64,000 bases of DNA. It comes from Microbacterium telephonicum (lineage in GTDB: Bacteria; Actinomycetota; Actinomycetes; Actinomycetales; Microbacteriaceae). Below are positions 53,940 through 62,788 of the stretch, in pieces. The notes under the pieces are model-generated. The model did not search any database. It was not told the origin of the DNA and was given only the letters and a program-made list of their open reading frames with translations. The stretch is taken from the NCBI RefSeq assembly GCF_003651225.1, contig NZ_RCDB01000004.1:1-64000 (forward strand). Reading direction: 5' to 3'. Each line of letters starts with the position of its first letter. Position 1 is the first letter of the stretch. Both the position numbers and the translations under genes were made by a program.

Positions 53940-53993
53940 CGATTTGCGAGGGTTGCTACTACCTCCGCGACGACAGCACCTAGAGTGGCGTCC

Positions 53994-54737
53994 ATGACGG
54001 ATGCCAGCGCTGCCGCCGAGCGGTCGATCGCACGAGCGCCGATCGATCGGATCGGTGCCGCCGTGCTCGCCGAACTGGTCGAGTCGATCGTCTCGGGCCG
54101 CGTCACCCCGGGTGAGGTGCTGCCGCCCGAAGCCGTGCTGAGCACGCAGTTCGGCGTGAGTCGGACGGTCATCCGCGAGTCGATGAAGCGACTCCAGGAG
54201 AAGGGCATGGTCACGGTCGCGCAGGGGCGGGGGACGCACGTCAACCCCATGACCTCCTGGAACCTGCTCGACCCGATGGTGCTGCGCTCACTTATCGGCC
54301 ACGACGACACGCTCGGCATCCTCGACGACCTGTCGGTCGTGCGCAGCGCCGTCGAGGCCGAGATGGCCGCTGCAGCTGCATCCGCCGCCACCGATGAAAG
54401 CGGTGCGCGGCTGCGTTCGAGTCTCGACCGCCAGCGCGAGGTGATCGACGACGGCGACGCGTTTCGTGAAGCCGATGTGGCCTTCCACCACGTCGTGATG
54501 GAGATGTCGGGCAATCTGCTCGCCCAGAACATCGCGCTCGTGCTGCTCGAGCGCGCCGTCGAGAGCGCGCGCTACCAGGGGATCGATCCCGAGCACGCCT
54601 TCGAGACGACACTCGCCGAGCATGACGAGATCCTCGCGGCGATCGTCGACGGCGATGCCGCGCGTGCCCGAGCCGCGATGGCCGCGCACATCCTCGGTTC
54701 GTGGACGCGTCGACGCCTGCCCACCGTCAAGGACTGA
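53994..54737 (+). CDS. GntR-family regulator, FadR/FCD subfamily
   Basis: This 247-aa protein has a GntR winged helix (LPPEAVLSTQFGVSRTVIRESMKRLQEKGMVTVAQGRGTHV) and an FCD domain with metal/ligand residues D and H (EADVAFHHVVMEMSGN; LAEHDEILAAI). TAGAGT (53981-53986) sits 7 nt before the ATG, with no ribosome site: a leaderless start. It is divergent from the operon it most likely controls. Confidence 0.9.
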   Translation: MTDASAAAERSIARAPIDRIGAAVLAELVESIVSGRVTPGEVLPPEAVLSTQFGVSRTVIRESMKRLQEKGMVTVAQGRGTHVNPMTSWNLLDPMVLRSLIGHDDTLGILDDLSVVRSAVEAEMAAAAASAATDESGARLRSSLDRQREVIDDGDAFREADVAFHHVVMEMSGNLLAQNIALVLLERAVESARYQGIDPEHAFETTLAEHDEILAAIVDGDAARARAAMAAHILGSWTRRRLPTVKD

Positions 54738-54761
54738 GAGGCCGGGCAGGCGCGTCGTCGT

Positions 54762-55560
54762 TCAGTTCAGCGCGGACGTGAGCCGGGCGACACCGTCGAG
54801 GAACGTCGCCTTCGCGGGCCCCCGCCGCCACTCCTCGAGTGTCAGTTCACGGCCGGCATCGCGGTAGTGCTGCTCGACCTCGCGCATCGCGGCGACGAAG
54901 CTGCGGCCGCGCACCATCATCGACATCTCGGCGTTGATGATCACGCGCTCGGTCGCGCCGTGGATGAGTGACAAGAACAGCCGCAGGTTGTTCTCGGTCG
55001 TGTACGCGGGACCGCTGGGGACGAGCTGGCAGAGAAGGTCGCCGGATGCCGGGGTCGCCGCCGGGGGCCGGTGCTCGCCGAGCAGCTCCTCGCCGGTCTC
55101 GATGAGCCAGTCGGAGAGGAAGACGACGTCGACCTGTGCCACCGCCGGCCCTCGATGCGCGTGACGAGTTCCTGCCACATGAGGCTGCGCTTGCGGTTCT
55201 TCTCCGAGTCGTAGTCGCGGGCGATGAGGTTCTGCGAGCCCATGAAGGCGACGCGGCCGTCGACGACGACGAGCTTGCGGTGGTTGCGCAGGTCAGGGCG
55301 CTGGTACTTGCCCTTCAGAGGCTGCACCGGCAGCATCCAGGCCCACGCGACGCCGATGCGGTCGAGCTCGGCGAAGGTGGCGTCGGCGCCGGGGATCTTG
55401 CGCGACGCGATGTGGTCGGCGAGCAGGCGCACCGTGACACCGCGCGCGACCGCGCGCTCCATCGCGGCGAAGAACCCGCGGGTCGTGTCGTCCCAGCCCA
55501 CGATGTAGAACGCAACGTGCACGTAGTCGGTGGCCGTGTCGATCGCCGTCGAGCCAGGCG
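54762..55560 (-). pseudogene. cls: decayed cardiolipin synthase
   Basis: The segment encodes phospholipase-D-type cardiolipin synthase in pieces. It begins mid-gene at TAIDTATDYVHVAFYIVGWDD; the membrane N-terminus is missing. The first catalytic domain is legible (RNHRKLVVVDGRVAFMGSQN). A one-base loss near 55145 shifts the frame, turning VTRIEGPAVAQVDVVF into two frames. After NLRLFLSLIHGATERVI the sequence jumps to INAEMSMMVRGRSF, so by comparison with intact enzymes about 80 residues with the second HKD motif are deleted. The C-terminal DGVARLTSALN end remains. A working enzyme cannot be made. Confidence 0.82.
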
Positions 55561-56165
55561 TGGCCGGAGAAGACGGTGCCGGCGGGGACCGTCGAGGCGG
55601 CGTTGCCCGCGACAGTCTTGGTCACGGCGTACCGGGTGAACTGCTCGACCGAGTTGATCACCGTGACAGTGGGGACGAACGTCGGATCGGTGTAATCGCG
55701 GATGAACCCGTAGGACCGCGGGCTCCAGGTGGTGCCTGCCCACTCGTAGCCGGGCGGCAGGCTCGCAGGATCCGGGGTCACTTCGGTGGCCTGGATGAAG
55801 GTGCCGACGGGGAAGGTGCGCCCCGGACCGGTCGGCGTGCCGTCGGCCGGGATCTGGAACGAGCCCGTCTCGACCGTGCCCAGCGGGAGCCGCGCGGTGC
55901 AGTCGATCGTGAACGTCGTCCCCCTCGGGAGGAGCGCCGGATCGATGCCGACGAAGTCCTTGGCGACGAGGAACGTTCCCTGCTTCCCGGAACGTGATCG
56001 GGTTGCCGGCCGAGTCGAGCGGGCTGACCGGGGTGCCGTTCGCGGGAAGCCTGACGGTGCCCGACTCGCCGGTCGATGCGGTCCAGTCCACGAAGAACCC
56101 GAACGTCGCCGGGGGAATGGCGATCCGGTGAACGCTCGCCCCGAGCGGGTGAGCCCACGCGCCCA
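55561..56165 (-). pseudogene. fragment of a DUF5979-type surface protein
   Basis: Minus-strand frames contain repeats like those of wall-anchored adhesin-type proteins: GTTFTIDCTARLPLGTVETG, GYEWAGTTWSP, then FTRYAVTKTVAGNAASTVPAGTVF. A frameshift near 55985 splits the sequence (SAGNPITFREAG then KQGTFLVAKDF). No start, signal peptide or LPXTG anchor is present. The 3' end runs straight into the cls fragment at about 55560, giving a chimera of two unrelated broken genes. Confidence 0.7.
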
Positions 56166-56263
56166 TCGCGCTCCCGGGCCGTCGTGAGGCCCTCGGGTAG
56201 AGTTGGCGGGAGTCGGCGCGCATCCCCGCCGAGCACGCCGCAGAGATAGGCAGCCACCACCCC

Positions 56264-57478
56264 GTGACTCCCACCGCGACACCTGAGCCGCATCCTTCCG
56301 GCGGACATCGACCGCTCACGATCGTCATCGGCGCGGACACGTTCGCCCCCGACGTCAACGGCGCCGCCCGCTTCGCCGAGCGTCTGGCCGCGGGCCTGGC
56401 CGGCCGCGGCCACGACGTGCATGTCGTCACCCCGAGCGTGGGCCACCGCAACCACGGCGTGTTCACCGAGCACATCGAAGACCAGGACCTCACCGTGCAT
56501 CGGCTGCCCGGCGTGCGCTGGTACCCGCACGACTGGCTGCGTTTCGTGTGGCCGTGGCGCAGCAAGCACTACGCCCGCAAGGTTCTGTCGGCCGTGAAAC
56601 CCGACGTCGTGCACAGCCAGTCGCACATCGTCATCGGACGGGGCCTCACCCGCATCGCGCACCAGCGCGGCATCCCGGTCGTCGCGACCAACCACGTCAT
56701 GGCCGAGAACATCCTCGACTTCACGACCCTCCCGCCGCTGCTGGACAAGGTCGTCGTCAAGCTCGCGTGGGAGGACGCCAAGCGCACGTTCGACATGTCG
56801 CGCGCCGTGACGACCCCGACGCGCAAGGCCGCCGAATTCCTCGAGGCGACGATCGACATCGACGGCGTCATCCCGATCAGCTGCGGCATCGACAAGCGCA
56901 ACTACACGCCCGACCTCGCGCCCCGGGCGCACTCGCGCGTGCTGTTCGTCGGACGGCTCACGACCGAGAAGCACGTCGAAGTGGTGCTGCAGGCGGTCGC
57001 GAAGCTCGCGCCCGAGCTGCCCGACATCACGTTCGACATCGTCGGCGGCGGCGACCAGCGCCGCGCCCTCGAGCAGTGGACGCAGAAGCTGGGACTGAAC
57101 GACCGCGTCACCTTCCACGGCCGCGTCGACGAGGCCGAACTGCGCGCCTCGTACTCGAAGGCCGACGTGTTCGCGATCGCCTCGATCGCCGAACTGCAGT
57201 CGATCGTGACGATGGAGGCGATGGCCTCCGGTCTGCCCGTCGTCGGCGCGAACGCCGTCGCCCTGCCGCACCTGATCAACGACGGCGTCAACGGCTACCT
57301 CTTCGAGCCCGGCGACGTCGACGACCTCGCCGACAAGCTGCGCCGGGTGCTCACGGCCTCGCCCGAGGACTATCTGGGGATGCAGCAGGCGTCGCTGCAG
57401 GGCGTCGAGATCCACGACATCGAGAAGACGCTCGACACGTTCGAGAAGCTCTACCGCGGCGAGCCGCTGGACGCCTGA
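56264..57478 (+). CDS. GT4-family glycosyltransferase
   Basis: This 404-aa GT-B enzyme has an N-terminal donor-facing GADTFAPDVNGAARFAERLAAGLAGRGHDV, as in PimB/alpha-mannosyl- or glucosyl-diacylglycerol transferases, and the C-terminal nucleotide-sugar region SIAELQSIVTMEAMASGLPVVG containing the EX7E motif. It most likely glycosylates a membrane lipid in the cytoplasm. The GTG start at 56264 is weakly supported; TAGAGT at 56197-56202 may be its -10. It forms a pair with the next gene, 13 bp downstream. Confidence 0.85.
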   Translation: MTPTATPEPHPSGGHRPLTIVIGADTFAPDVNGAARFAERLAAGLAGRGHDVHVVTPSVGHRNHGVFTEHIEDQDLTVHRLPGVRWYPHDWLRFVWPWRSKHYARKVLSAVKPDVVHSQSHIVIGRGLTRIAHQRGIPVVATNHVMAENILDFTTLPPLLDKVVVKLAWEDAKRTFDMSRAVTTPTRKAAEFLEATIDIDGVIPISCGIDKRNYTPDLAPRAHSRVLFVGRLTTEKHVEVVLQAVAKLAPELPDITFDIVGGGDQRRALEQWTQKLGLNDRVTFHGRVDEAELRASYSKADVFAIASIAELQSIVTMEAMASGLPVVGANAVALPHLINDGVNGYLFEPGDVDDLADKLRRVLTASPEDYLGMQQASLQGVEIHDIEKTLDTFEKLYRGEPLDA

Positions 57479-57491
57479 GAGCGAGGTCGCC

Positions 57492-58571
57492 ATGCGCCTG
57501 CTGTTCGACGCGCGCTACATCCGCTGGGAGTTCCACGACGGCATCAGCCGCTACTCCGCCGAGCTCGCGGCCGCCGTCGCGGCCGAAGCACCTGCGCGCG
57601 GAGTGCAGGTCGTGTTCCTCGTCTTCGATGACCGGCAGGTGCCGCTGCTGCCGGCCGGCGCGACGGTGCTCAAGATCCACGCGCCGACCGCGTGGCAGGA
57701 GCCGTTCTCGGCGCTGATCCTGAACCGGTTCCGACCCGATGTGCTGTTCTCGCCCATGCAGACGATCGGCTCGGCGGGGCGCCGCTTCGGCCTCATCCTG
57801 ACGCTGCACGACATGATCTACTACCGGCATCGCACGCCGCCGCGCGATCTGCCCTGGTACGTGCGGATCGGCTGGCGCCTGTTCCACCTCTCGTACGTCC
57901 CGCAGCGGGTCACGCTGAACGCCGCGGATGCCGTCGCCACCGTCTCCGACACCTCCGCCGCCCAGTTCGCCGAGGTGCGGCTGACCAAGCGACCGGTCGT
58001 CGTCATCCCGAACGCGCCGCAGCAGCTCGCGGCGTACGGCGTCGACGTCGTGCCGGGGGCACGGAACCTCGTCTACATGGGCTCGTTCATGCCCTACAAG
58101 AACGTCGAGACCCTCGTGCGCGCGATGCGGCTGCTGCCCGGGCGCACGCTGCACCTGCTCTCGCGCATCTCACCCGAGCGGCGCGCGGAACTGGCGGCGC
58201 TGGCCGGCGACGGCGACGTCGTCTTCCACGGCGGGGTGACGGATGCCGAGTACGCGGCCGCCCTGGCCGACCGGGCCGTGCTCGTGACGACCAGTCGCGA
58301 CGAGGGCTACGGCCTGCCGGTCGCCGAGGCGCTCGCCCTCGGCGTGCCCGCCGTCGTCACCGACATGCCGATCTTCCGCGAGGTCGCCGGCGCCGGTGCG
58401 CTCTACGTCGACCCGGACTCGCCCGAGTCCGTCGCCGACGCGGTGCGCTCGCTCGACGACCCGGCGCGGCTCGCCGAGGTCGTCGCCGCGGGAACCGCGC
58501 ACATCTCGCGCTTCACGTGGACGCGCTCGGCCGGCATCCTGCTCGACACGGTCACCTCGCTCGCCCGCTGA
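57492..58571 (+). CDS. GT4-family glycosyltransferase
   Basis: This 359-aa GT-B protein has an N-terminal LLFDARYIRWEFHDGISRYSAELAAAV and a C-terminal TTSRDEGYGLPVAEALALGVPAVVTDMPIFREV with the EX7E pair. It is a member of the mannosyl/rhamnosyl transferase group used for polysaccharide or glycolipid synthesis. It is probably co-transcribed with the upstream GT4 gene, so the two may act in sequence on one acceptor. Acceptor and sugar are unknown. Confidence 0.85.
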   Translation: MRLLFDARYIRWEFHDGISRYSAELAAAVAAEAPARGVQVVFLVFDDRQVPLLPAGATVLKIHAPTAWQEPFSALILNRFRPDVLFSPMQTIGSAGRRFGLILTLHDMIYYRHRTPPRDLPWYVRIGWRLFHLSYVPQRVTLNAADAVATVSDTSAAQFAEVRLTKRPVVVIPNAPQQLAAYGVDVVPGARNLVYMGSFMPYKNVETLVRAMRLLPGRTLHLLSRISPERRAELAALAGDGDVVFHGGVTDAEYAAALADRAVLVTTSRDEGYGLPVAEALALGVPAVVTDMPIFREVAGAGALYVDPDSPESVADAVRSLDDPARLAEVVAAGTAHISRFTWTRSAGILLDTVTSLAR

Positions 58572-58583
58572 CGCGTTCGGGGC

Positions 58584-58671
58584 GTTTCGACTCGTCGCTG
58601 CACTCCTCGCTCAACGACCGGTGGGTGAGTGCACCCCTCCCGGTCGTTGGGCGAGCGCAGCGAGGCGAAAC
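58584..58671. repeat. inverted pair of type A repeats after glycosyltransferases
   Basis: A 38-bp unit (58584-58621) and an inverted 32-bp unit with several changes (58640-58671) form a hairpin with an 18-nt loop. They separate convergent genes, as at 2949-3025. Confidence 0.72.
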
Positions 58672-58689
58672 GCCCGAAGCGGCCAGCGG

Positions 58690-58809
58690 TCAGGGGATGC
58701 GCGAGGGGTCGGTGGGGACGCGGCGGTAGCCGTCGGTGAAGAGCGCGCGGACCGTGCCGACGGCCGCGACACCCGCGAGGAGCAGCGTGAGGACGATGAC
58801 GGTGATCAT
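58690..58809 (-). CDS. 39-aa single-pass membrane peptide
   Basis: The peptide has one N-terminal hydrophobic helix (MITVIVLTLLLAGVAAVGTV) and a polar tail RALFTDGYRRVPTDPSRIP. It has no ribosome site, but TAGCGT (minus strand, 58822-58817) lies 7 nt before the ATG, so a leaderless message is likely. The promoter is back to back with that of the AraC-type gene. It resembles short conserved membrane peptides annotated as hypothetical in related genomes. The function is unknown. Confidence 0.6.
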   Translation of the reverse strand: MITVIVLTLLLAGVAAVGTVRALFTDGYRRVPTDPSRIP

Positions 58810-58837
58810 GGCAGAAACGCTACGTACGGCATCCGTA

Positions 58838-58853
58838 CTGCCACGAGTGGCAG
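58838..58853. promoter_or_regulatory. palindromic site between small membrane gene and AraC-type gene
   Basis: CTGCCACGAGTGGCAG has perfect 7-bp arms around GA. It lies between the two divergent leaderless promoters, 29 bp from the AraC ATG. It is a likely autoregulatory site. Confidence 0.55.
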
Positions 58854-58881
58854 GACTGCCGCTTCGTGTAGCATTCCTGCC

Positions 58882-59856
58882 ATGAAGACCGTCGCGTGCG
58901 TCGTCCAGCCCGGGTTCGCCCCGTTCGAGTTCGGTCTCGCCTGCGAGGCGTTCGGCCTCGACCGCAGCGACGACGGCATCCCGAACTTCGACTTCCGCAT
59001 CGTGACGCCCGATCCCGGCGCAGTGCCCAGCAACATCGGGTTCTCGATCAACGTCGACGCCGATCTCGCGTTCGCCGACGAGGCAGACCTCGTCGTGGTC
59101 ACGCCCATCCCGCGGACGTCGTGGGACAGCGTGGACGAGCGGGTGTGCGAGGTGATCCGCCGCGCCGTCGACCGCGGCGCCTGGGTGCTGACGGTGTGCA
59201 GCGGATCGTTCGCCGTCGCCGCGGCGGGCGTGCTCGACGGCCGCCGCGCGACGACGCACTGGCGGTACGCCGACACGATGGCGCGCATGTATCCGCAGAT
59301 CGACGTCGACCCCGACGTGCTCTACGTGCAGGACGGCCGCATCATCACGAGCGCCGGCACCGCCGCGGGCATCGATGCATGCCTGCACCTGCTGCGTCTC
59401 GAGCTCGGCGCCGAGATGACCAACCAGATCGCGCGGCGCATGGTCGTGCCGCCGCAGCGCGACGGCGGCCAGGCGCAGTTCATCGCGGCCCCGCTGCCGG
59501 TGTCGACGTCGCTGTCGCTGTCTCCCGTGACCGACTGGATGCTGGAGAACCTCGACCTCGATCTCTCGGTCGACCTGCTCGCCGCGCGGGCCCACATGTC
59601 GCCGCGCACGTTCGCGCGCCGCTTCAAGGCGGATCACGGCACGACGCCGGCGGCGTGGCTCGGGCGCCAGCGCATCATCCACGCCCAGCGGATGCTGGAG
59701 CAGACCGACCTGGGCCTGGATGCCATCGCGCACGCGTCCGGCTTCGGCTCCGCCGCCGTGCTGCGCCAGAACTTCGCCCGCACGCTGGGTCTGACCCCCA
59801 CCGCCTACCGGGCCCGCTTCACCTGCACCGTCACGGCGGAGGAATCCGCCGCCTGA
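58882..59856 (+). CDS. GlxA-family AraC-type transcriptional activator
   Basis: This 324-aa protein combines an N-terminal DJ-1/PfpI-like domain (ACVVQPGFAPFEFGLACEAFG, nucleophile-elbow-like TVCSGSFAVAAAG) with a C-terminal AraC double helix-turn-helix (FARRFKADHGTTPAAWLGRQRI; LDAIAHASGFGSAAVLRQNF). The cysteine in VCSG suggests that the DJ-1 domain could still sense or bind a ligand. Start: TAGCAT (58869-58874) then 7 nt to ATG, so leaderless. No regulated operon is obvious nearby apart from the divergent small gene. Confidence 0.9.
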   Translation: MKTVACVVQPGFAPFEFGLACEAFGLDRSDDGIPNFDFRIVTPDPGAVPSNIGFSINVDADLAFADEADLVVVTPIPRTSWDSVDERVCEVIRRAVDRGAWVLTVCSGSFAVAAAGVLDGRRATTHWRYADTMARMYPQIDVDPDVLYVQDGRIITSAGTAAGIDACLHLLRLELGAEMTNQIARRMVVPPQRDGGQAQFIAAPLPVSTSLSLSPVTDWMLENLDLDLSVDLLAARAHMSPRTFARRFKADHGTTPAAWLGRQRIIHAQRMLEQTDLGLDAIAHASGFGSAAVLRQNFARTLGLTPTAYRARFTCTVTAEESAA

Positions 59857-59861
59857 CGGGC

Positions 59862-60245
59862 GCCCGGCCCGACCCCGACCGGGCGCTGTACACCCTCGCG
59901 ATGATGACCGGCGTGATCATGGTGCTCGCCGGGATCCTGCGGGCGGGGCGCCTCGTCTCGTTCGTCCCCACCGCGGTGACGACCGGATTCGTCACCGCCG
60001 TCGGGGTGAACATCGTGCTCGGGCAGCTCTCGAACTTCACGGGGTTCGATGCGCAGGGGCCGAACCGCATCGTGAAGACGGTCGACCTCCTGCTGCACGT
60101 GCCCCAGTGGAATCTCGCCGCGGTCATCGTCGGCGCGATCACCGTGCTCGTCATCCTGCTGCTGCAGCCCACCCCCATCGCCTCGCTCGGACTCGTCGTG
60201 GCCGTCGTCGTCGGGTCGGGCGCCGCCGCGCTGCTCGACCTCTAA
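59862..60245 (+). pseudogene. internal fragment of a SulP-type anion transporter
   Basis: The frame right after the AraC stop reads RALYTLAMMTGVIMVLAGIL, VTTGFVTAVGVNIVLGQLSN and TPIASLGLVVAVVVGSGAAALLDL. This is the central membrane part of SLC26/SulP permeases. The N-terminal third, the C-terminal half and the STAS domain are missing, and the frame ends at 60245. There is no start codon in a proper place. It is a remnant; a trace of a continued frame ([13 protein letters not shown]) may follow at 60258. Confidence 0.75.
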
Positions 60246-60415
60246 ATCGAACGCCCCGTGACCGCGCTCGCCGACCTCGTCGACGTGCCGCGTCCGAACT
60301 CGGCGATCACGACACTGCCCTTGGACGCGATCTCCGTGTTGACGCTGAGATCGGGCACGGGTCCAGCTAAGGGGGTGCCTCGTGCAGACGATGGGGAGCG
60401 CTGCCCATGTCTGCG

Positions 60416-60470
60416 TTGCCCTCATAGTCGGGCTGTTGTAAACTTGAGTCCAACAGGCTCAACTTTGAGC
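60416..60470 (+). promoter_or_regulatory. clpB promoter with HAIR operator
   Basis: TTGCCC (60416-60421), 17 bp and TAAACT (60439-60444) form the promoter. CTTGAGT-N7-GCTCAAC (60443-60463) is a HAIR element overlapping the start of transcription, and an extra TTTGAGC (60464-60470) makes an overlapping palindrome GCTCAACTTTGAGC. HspR, encoded at 22334, should repress here. Confidence 0.85.
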
Positions 60471-60491
60471 CGGACACTTTCAGGAGAACAC

Positions 60492-62645
60492 ATGAACGCA
60501 CAACCCCAGCCCGGGCAGGAGGAGCAGAAGAGCGCCCTCGAGCAGTTCGGGATCAACCTCACCGACCGCGCCCGCCAGGGCAAGCTCGACCCCGTGATCG
60601 GCCGTGACGGCGAGATCCGCCGCGTCAGTCAGGTGCTCACCCGCCGCACCAAGAACAACCCCGTCCTCATCGGCGAACCCGGCGTCGGCAAGACCGCCGT
60701 CGTGGAGGGCCTCGCGCAGCGCATCGTCGCGGGCGACGTCGCCGAATCGCTCAAAGACAAGGAGCTCGTCTCCCTCGACATCTCCGCGCTGGTCGCCGGT
60801 GCGATGTACCGCGGACAGTTCGAAGAGCGTCTGAAGAGCGTCCTCAAGGAGATCACCGAGTCCGACGGACGCGTCATCACCTTCATCGACGAGCTGCACA
60901 CCCTCATGGGCGCCGGCGGCGGCGAGGGCTCGGTCGCCGCATCCAACATGCTCAAGCCGATGCTCGCGCGCGGCGAGCTGCGCCTCATCGGCGCCACGAC
61001 GCTCGACGAGTACCGCGAGTTCATCGAGAAGGACGCCGCCCTCGAACGCCGCTTCCAGCAGGTGTACGTCGGCGAGCCGAGCGTCGAAGACACGATCGCG
61101 ATCCTCCGCGGACTCAAGGGCCGCTACGAAGCCCACCACGGCGTGACGATCACCGACGGCGCACTCGTGGCGGCGGCCTCCCTCTCCAACCGCTACATCC
61201 CGAGCCGGCAGCTGCCCGACAAGGCCATCGACCTGATCGACGAGGCCATGAGCCGCCTGAAGATGGAGATCGACAGCTCGCCCGTCGAGATCGACGAGCT
61301 CAAGCGTCAGGTCGACCGCATGCGCTTGGAGGAGCTGGCGCTGAAGAAGGAGAAAGACGACGCGTCGAAGGAGCGACTCGGCAAGCTCCGCGAGCAGATG
61401 GGCGCCGCCGAGGCGACGCTCGCGCAGCTCGAGGCGCGCTGGGAGCGCGAGCGTACGTCGCTCAACCGCGTCGGCGACCTCAAGAAGCGGCTCGACGAGG
61501 CGCTCACCGAGCGCGACCGGGCGCTGCGCGAAGCCGACTACGCGAAGGCGTCGAAGCTCGAGTACGAGACCATCAAGCGGCTGCAGGAGCAGCTGAGGGA
61601 TGCCGAACGCGCCGAAGAGGCCCCCGCCGAGGAGCGGATGGTCAACGAACAGGTGACCGACGAGGACATCGCCGCCGTCATCGCCGCGTGGACCGGCATC
61701 CCGGTCGGACGCCTGCTGCAGGGCGAGAGCGAGAAGCTCGTTCATCTCGAGGCCGAGCTCGGCAAGCGACTCATCGGACAGAAGGATGCCGTCAAGGCGG
61801 TGTCTGACGCGGTGCGCCGCTCGCGGGCGGGCATCAGCGACCCGAACCGGCCGACCGGCTCGTTCCTGTTCCTCGGCCCCACCGGGGTCGGAAAGACTGA
61901 GCTGGCCAAGGCGCTCGCCGAGTTCCTCTTCGACGACGAGCACGCCATGGTGCGCATCGACATGAGCGAGTACGGCGAGAAGCACTCCGTCTCGCGTCTG
62001 GTCGGCGCCCCTCCCGGGTACGTCGGGTACGAGCAGGGCGGTCAGTTGACCGAGGCGGTGCGCCGCCGGCCCTACTCGGTGGTGTTGCTCGACGAGGTCG
62101 AGAAGGCGCATCCCGAGGTCTTCGACGTACTGCTGCAGGTCATGGACGATGGCCGGCTGACCGACGGCCAGGGGCGCACGGTCGATTTCCGCAACGTCAT
62201 CCTGATCCTCACCTCGAACCTCGGCTCGCCGATCCTCATCGACCCGATGCTGTCGCAGGACGAGAAGCGCGAGCAGGTGCAGGTGCTGCTGCGGCAGGCG
62301 TTCCGACCGGAGTTCCTGAACCGGCTCGACGACATCGTCATGTTCCAGGCGCTCTCGCACGACGACCTCGCCCAGATCGTCGAGCTCTCGGTCGACGCGC
62401 TGCAGCGGCGTCTGAAGGACCGCCGCCTCACGCTCGCCGTCACCCCCGACGCGCGTGCCTGGCTCGCCGACCGCGGCTACGACCCGGTGTTCGGTGCGCG
62501 CCCGTTGCGCCGCCTCATCCAGTCCGAGATCCAGGACCGCCTCGCGATGGCGATCCTCTCCGGCGGGGTGCACGACGGCGACCTCGTGCGGGTCGACGTG
62601 GCCGCCGACGGCAGCGCCCTGGTGCTGACCTCCGCCGGCGCCTGA
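60492..62645 (+). CDS. clpB: disaggregase ClpB without N-terminal domain
   Basis: This 717-aa Hsp100 has two AAA+ modules: D1 Walker A GEPGVGKT and Walker [12 protein letters not shown]2 Walker A GPTGVGKT and Walker [13 protein letters not shown]. The complete coiled-coil M-domain lies between them ([16 protein letters not shown] through KTIK-like to EERMVNEQV), so DnaK can still dock. The usual ~140-residue N-terminal Clp_N domain is absent: the protein starts 20 residues before the D1 region. No upstream frame encodes it. It resolubilises aggregates with DnaK/DnaJ. CAGGAG precedes the ATG. Confidence 0.95.
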   Translation: MNAQPQPGQEEQKSALEQFGINLTDRARQGKLDPVIGRDGEIRRVSQVLTRRTKNNPVLIGEPGVGKTAVVEGLAQRIVAGDVAESLKDKELVSLDISALVAGAMYRGQFEERLKSVLKEITESDGRVITFIDELHTLMGAGGGEGSVAASNMLKPMLARGELRLIGATTLDEYREFIEKDAALERRFQQVYVGEPSVEDTIAILRGLKGRYEAHHGVTITDGALVAAASLSNRYIPSRQLPDKAIDLIDEAMSRLKMEIDSSPVEIDELKRQVDRMRLEELALKKEKDDASKERLGKLREQMGAAEATLAQLEARWERERTSLNRVGDLKKRLDEALTERDRALREADYAKASKLEYETIKRLQEQLRDAERAEEAPAEERMVNEQVTDEDIAAVIAAWTGIPVGRLLQGESEKLVHLEAELGKRLIGQKDAVKAVSDAVRRSRAGISDPNRPTGSFLFLGPTGVGKTELAKALAEFLFDDEHAMVRIDMSEYGEKHSVSRLVGAPPGYVGYEQGGQLTEAVRRRPYSVVLLDEVEKAHPEVFDVLLQVMDDGRLTDGQGRTVDFRNVILILTSNLGSPILIDPMLSQDEKREQVQVLLRQAFRPEFLNRLDDIVMFQALSHDDLAQIVELSVDALQRRLKDRRLTLAVTPDARAWLADRGYDPVFGARPLRRLIQSEIQDRLAMAILSGGVHDGDLVRVDVAADGSALVLTSAGA

Positions 62646-62671
62646 GCCGTCTGGGCGCCGGGTGCCCGCAT

Positions 62672-62738
62672 CGAGAAACCACTTCGACGCCGAGAAACAC
62701 GTGCTGCACGTGTTTCTCGCGCGCGGAGTGGTTTCTCG
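62672..62738. terminator. nested inverted repeats after clpB
   Basis: Inner stem CGAGAAACACGTG (62691-62703) / CACGTGTTTCTCG (62707-62719) with a 3-nt loop, enclosed by outer stem CGAGAAACCACT (62672-62683) / AGTGGTTTCTCG (62727-62738). All four arms share GAGAAAC or its complement. It is a likely terminator for clpB. Confidence 0.75.
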
Positions 62739-62788
62739 CGTCTCCGGCATCCCTCCGACGGCGCGCATGGCCCGACTACGCTCGGGTC

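Noticed and set aside
54762..60245. Insertion sequence or prophage explaining the pseudogenes
   Set aside because: No transposase, integrase, terminal inverted repeats with target duplication or phage genes were found; only gene fragments are present.
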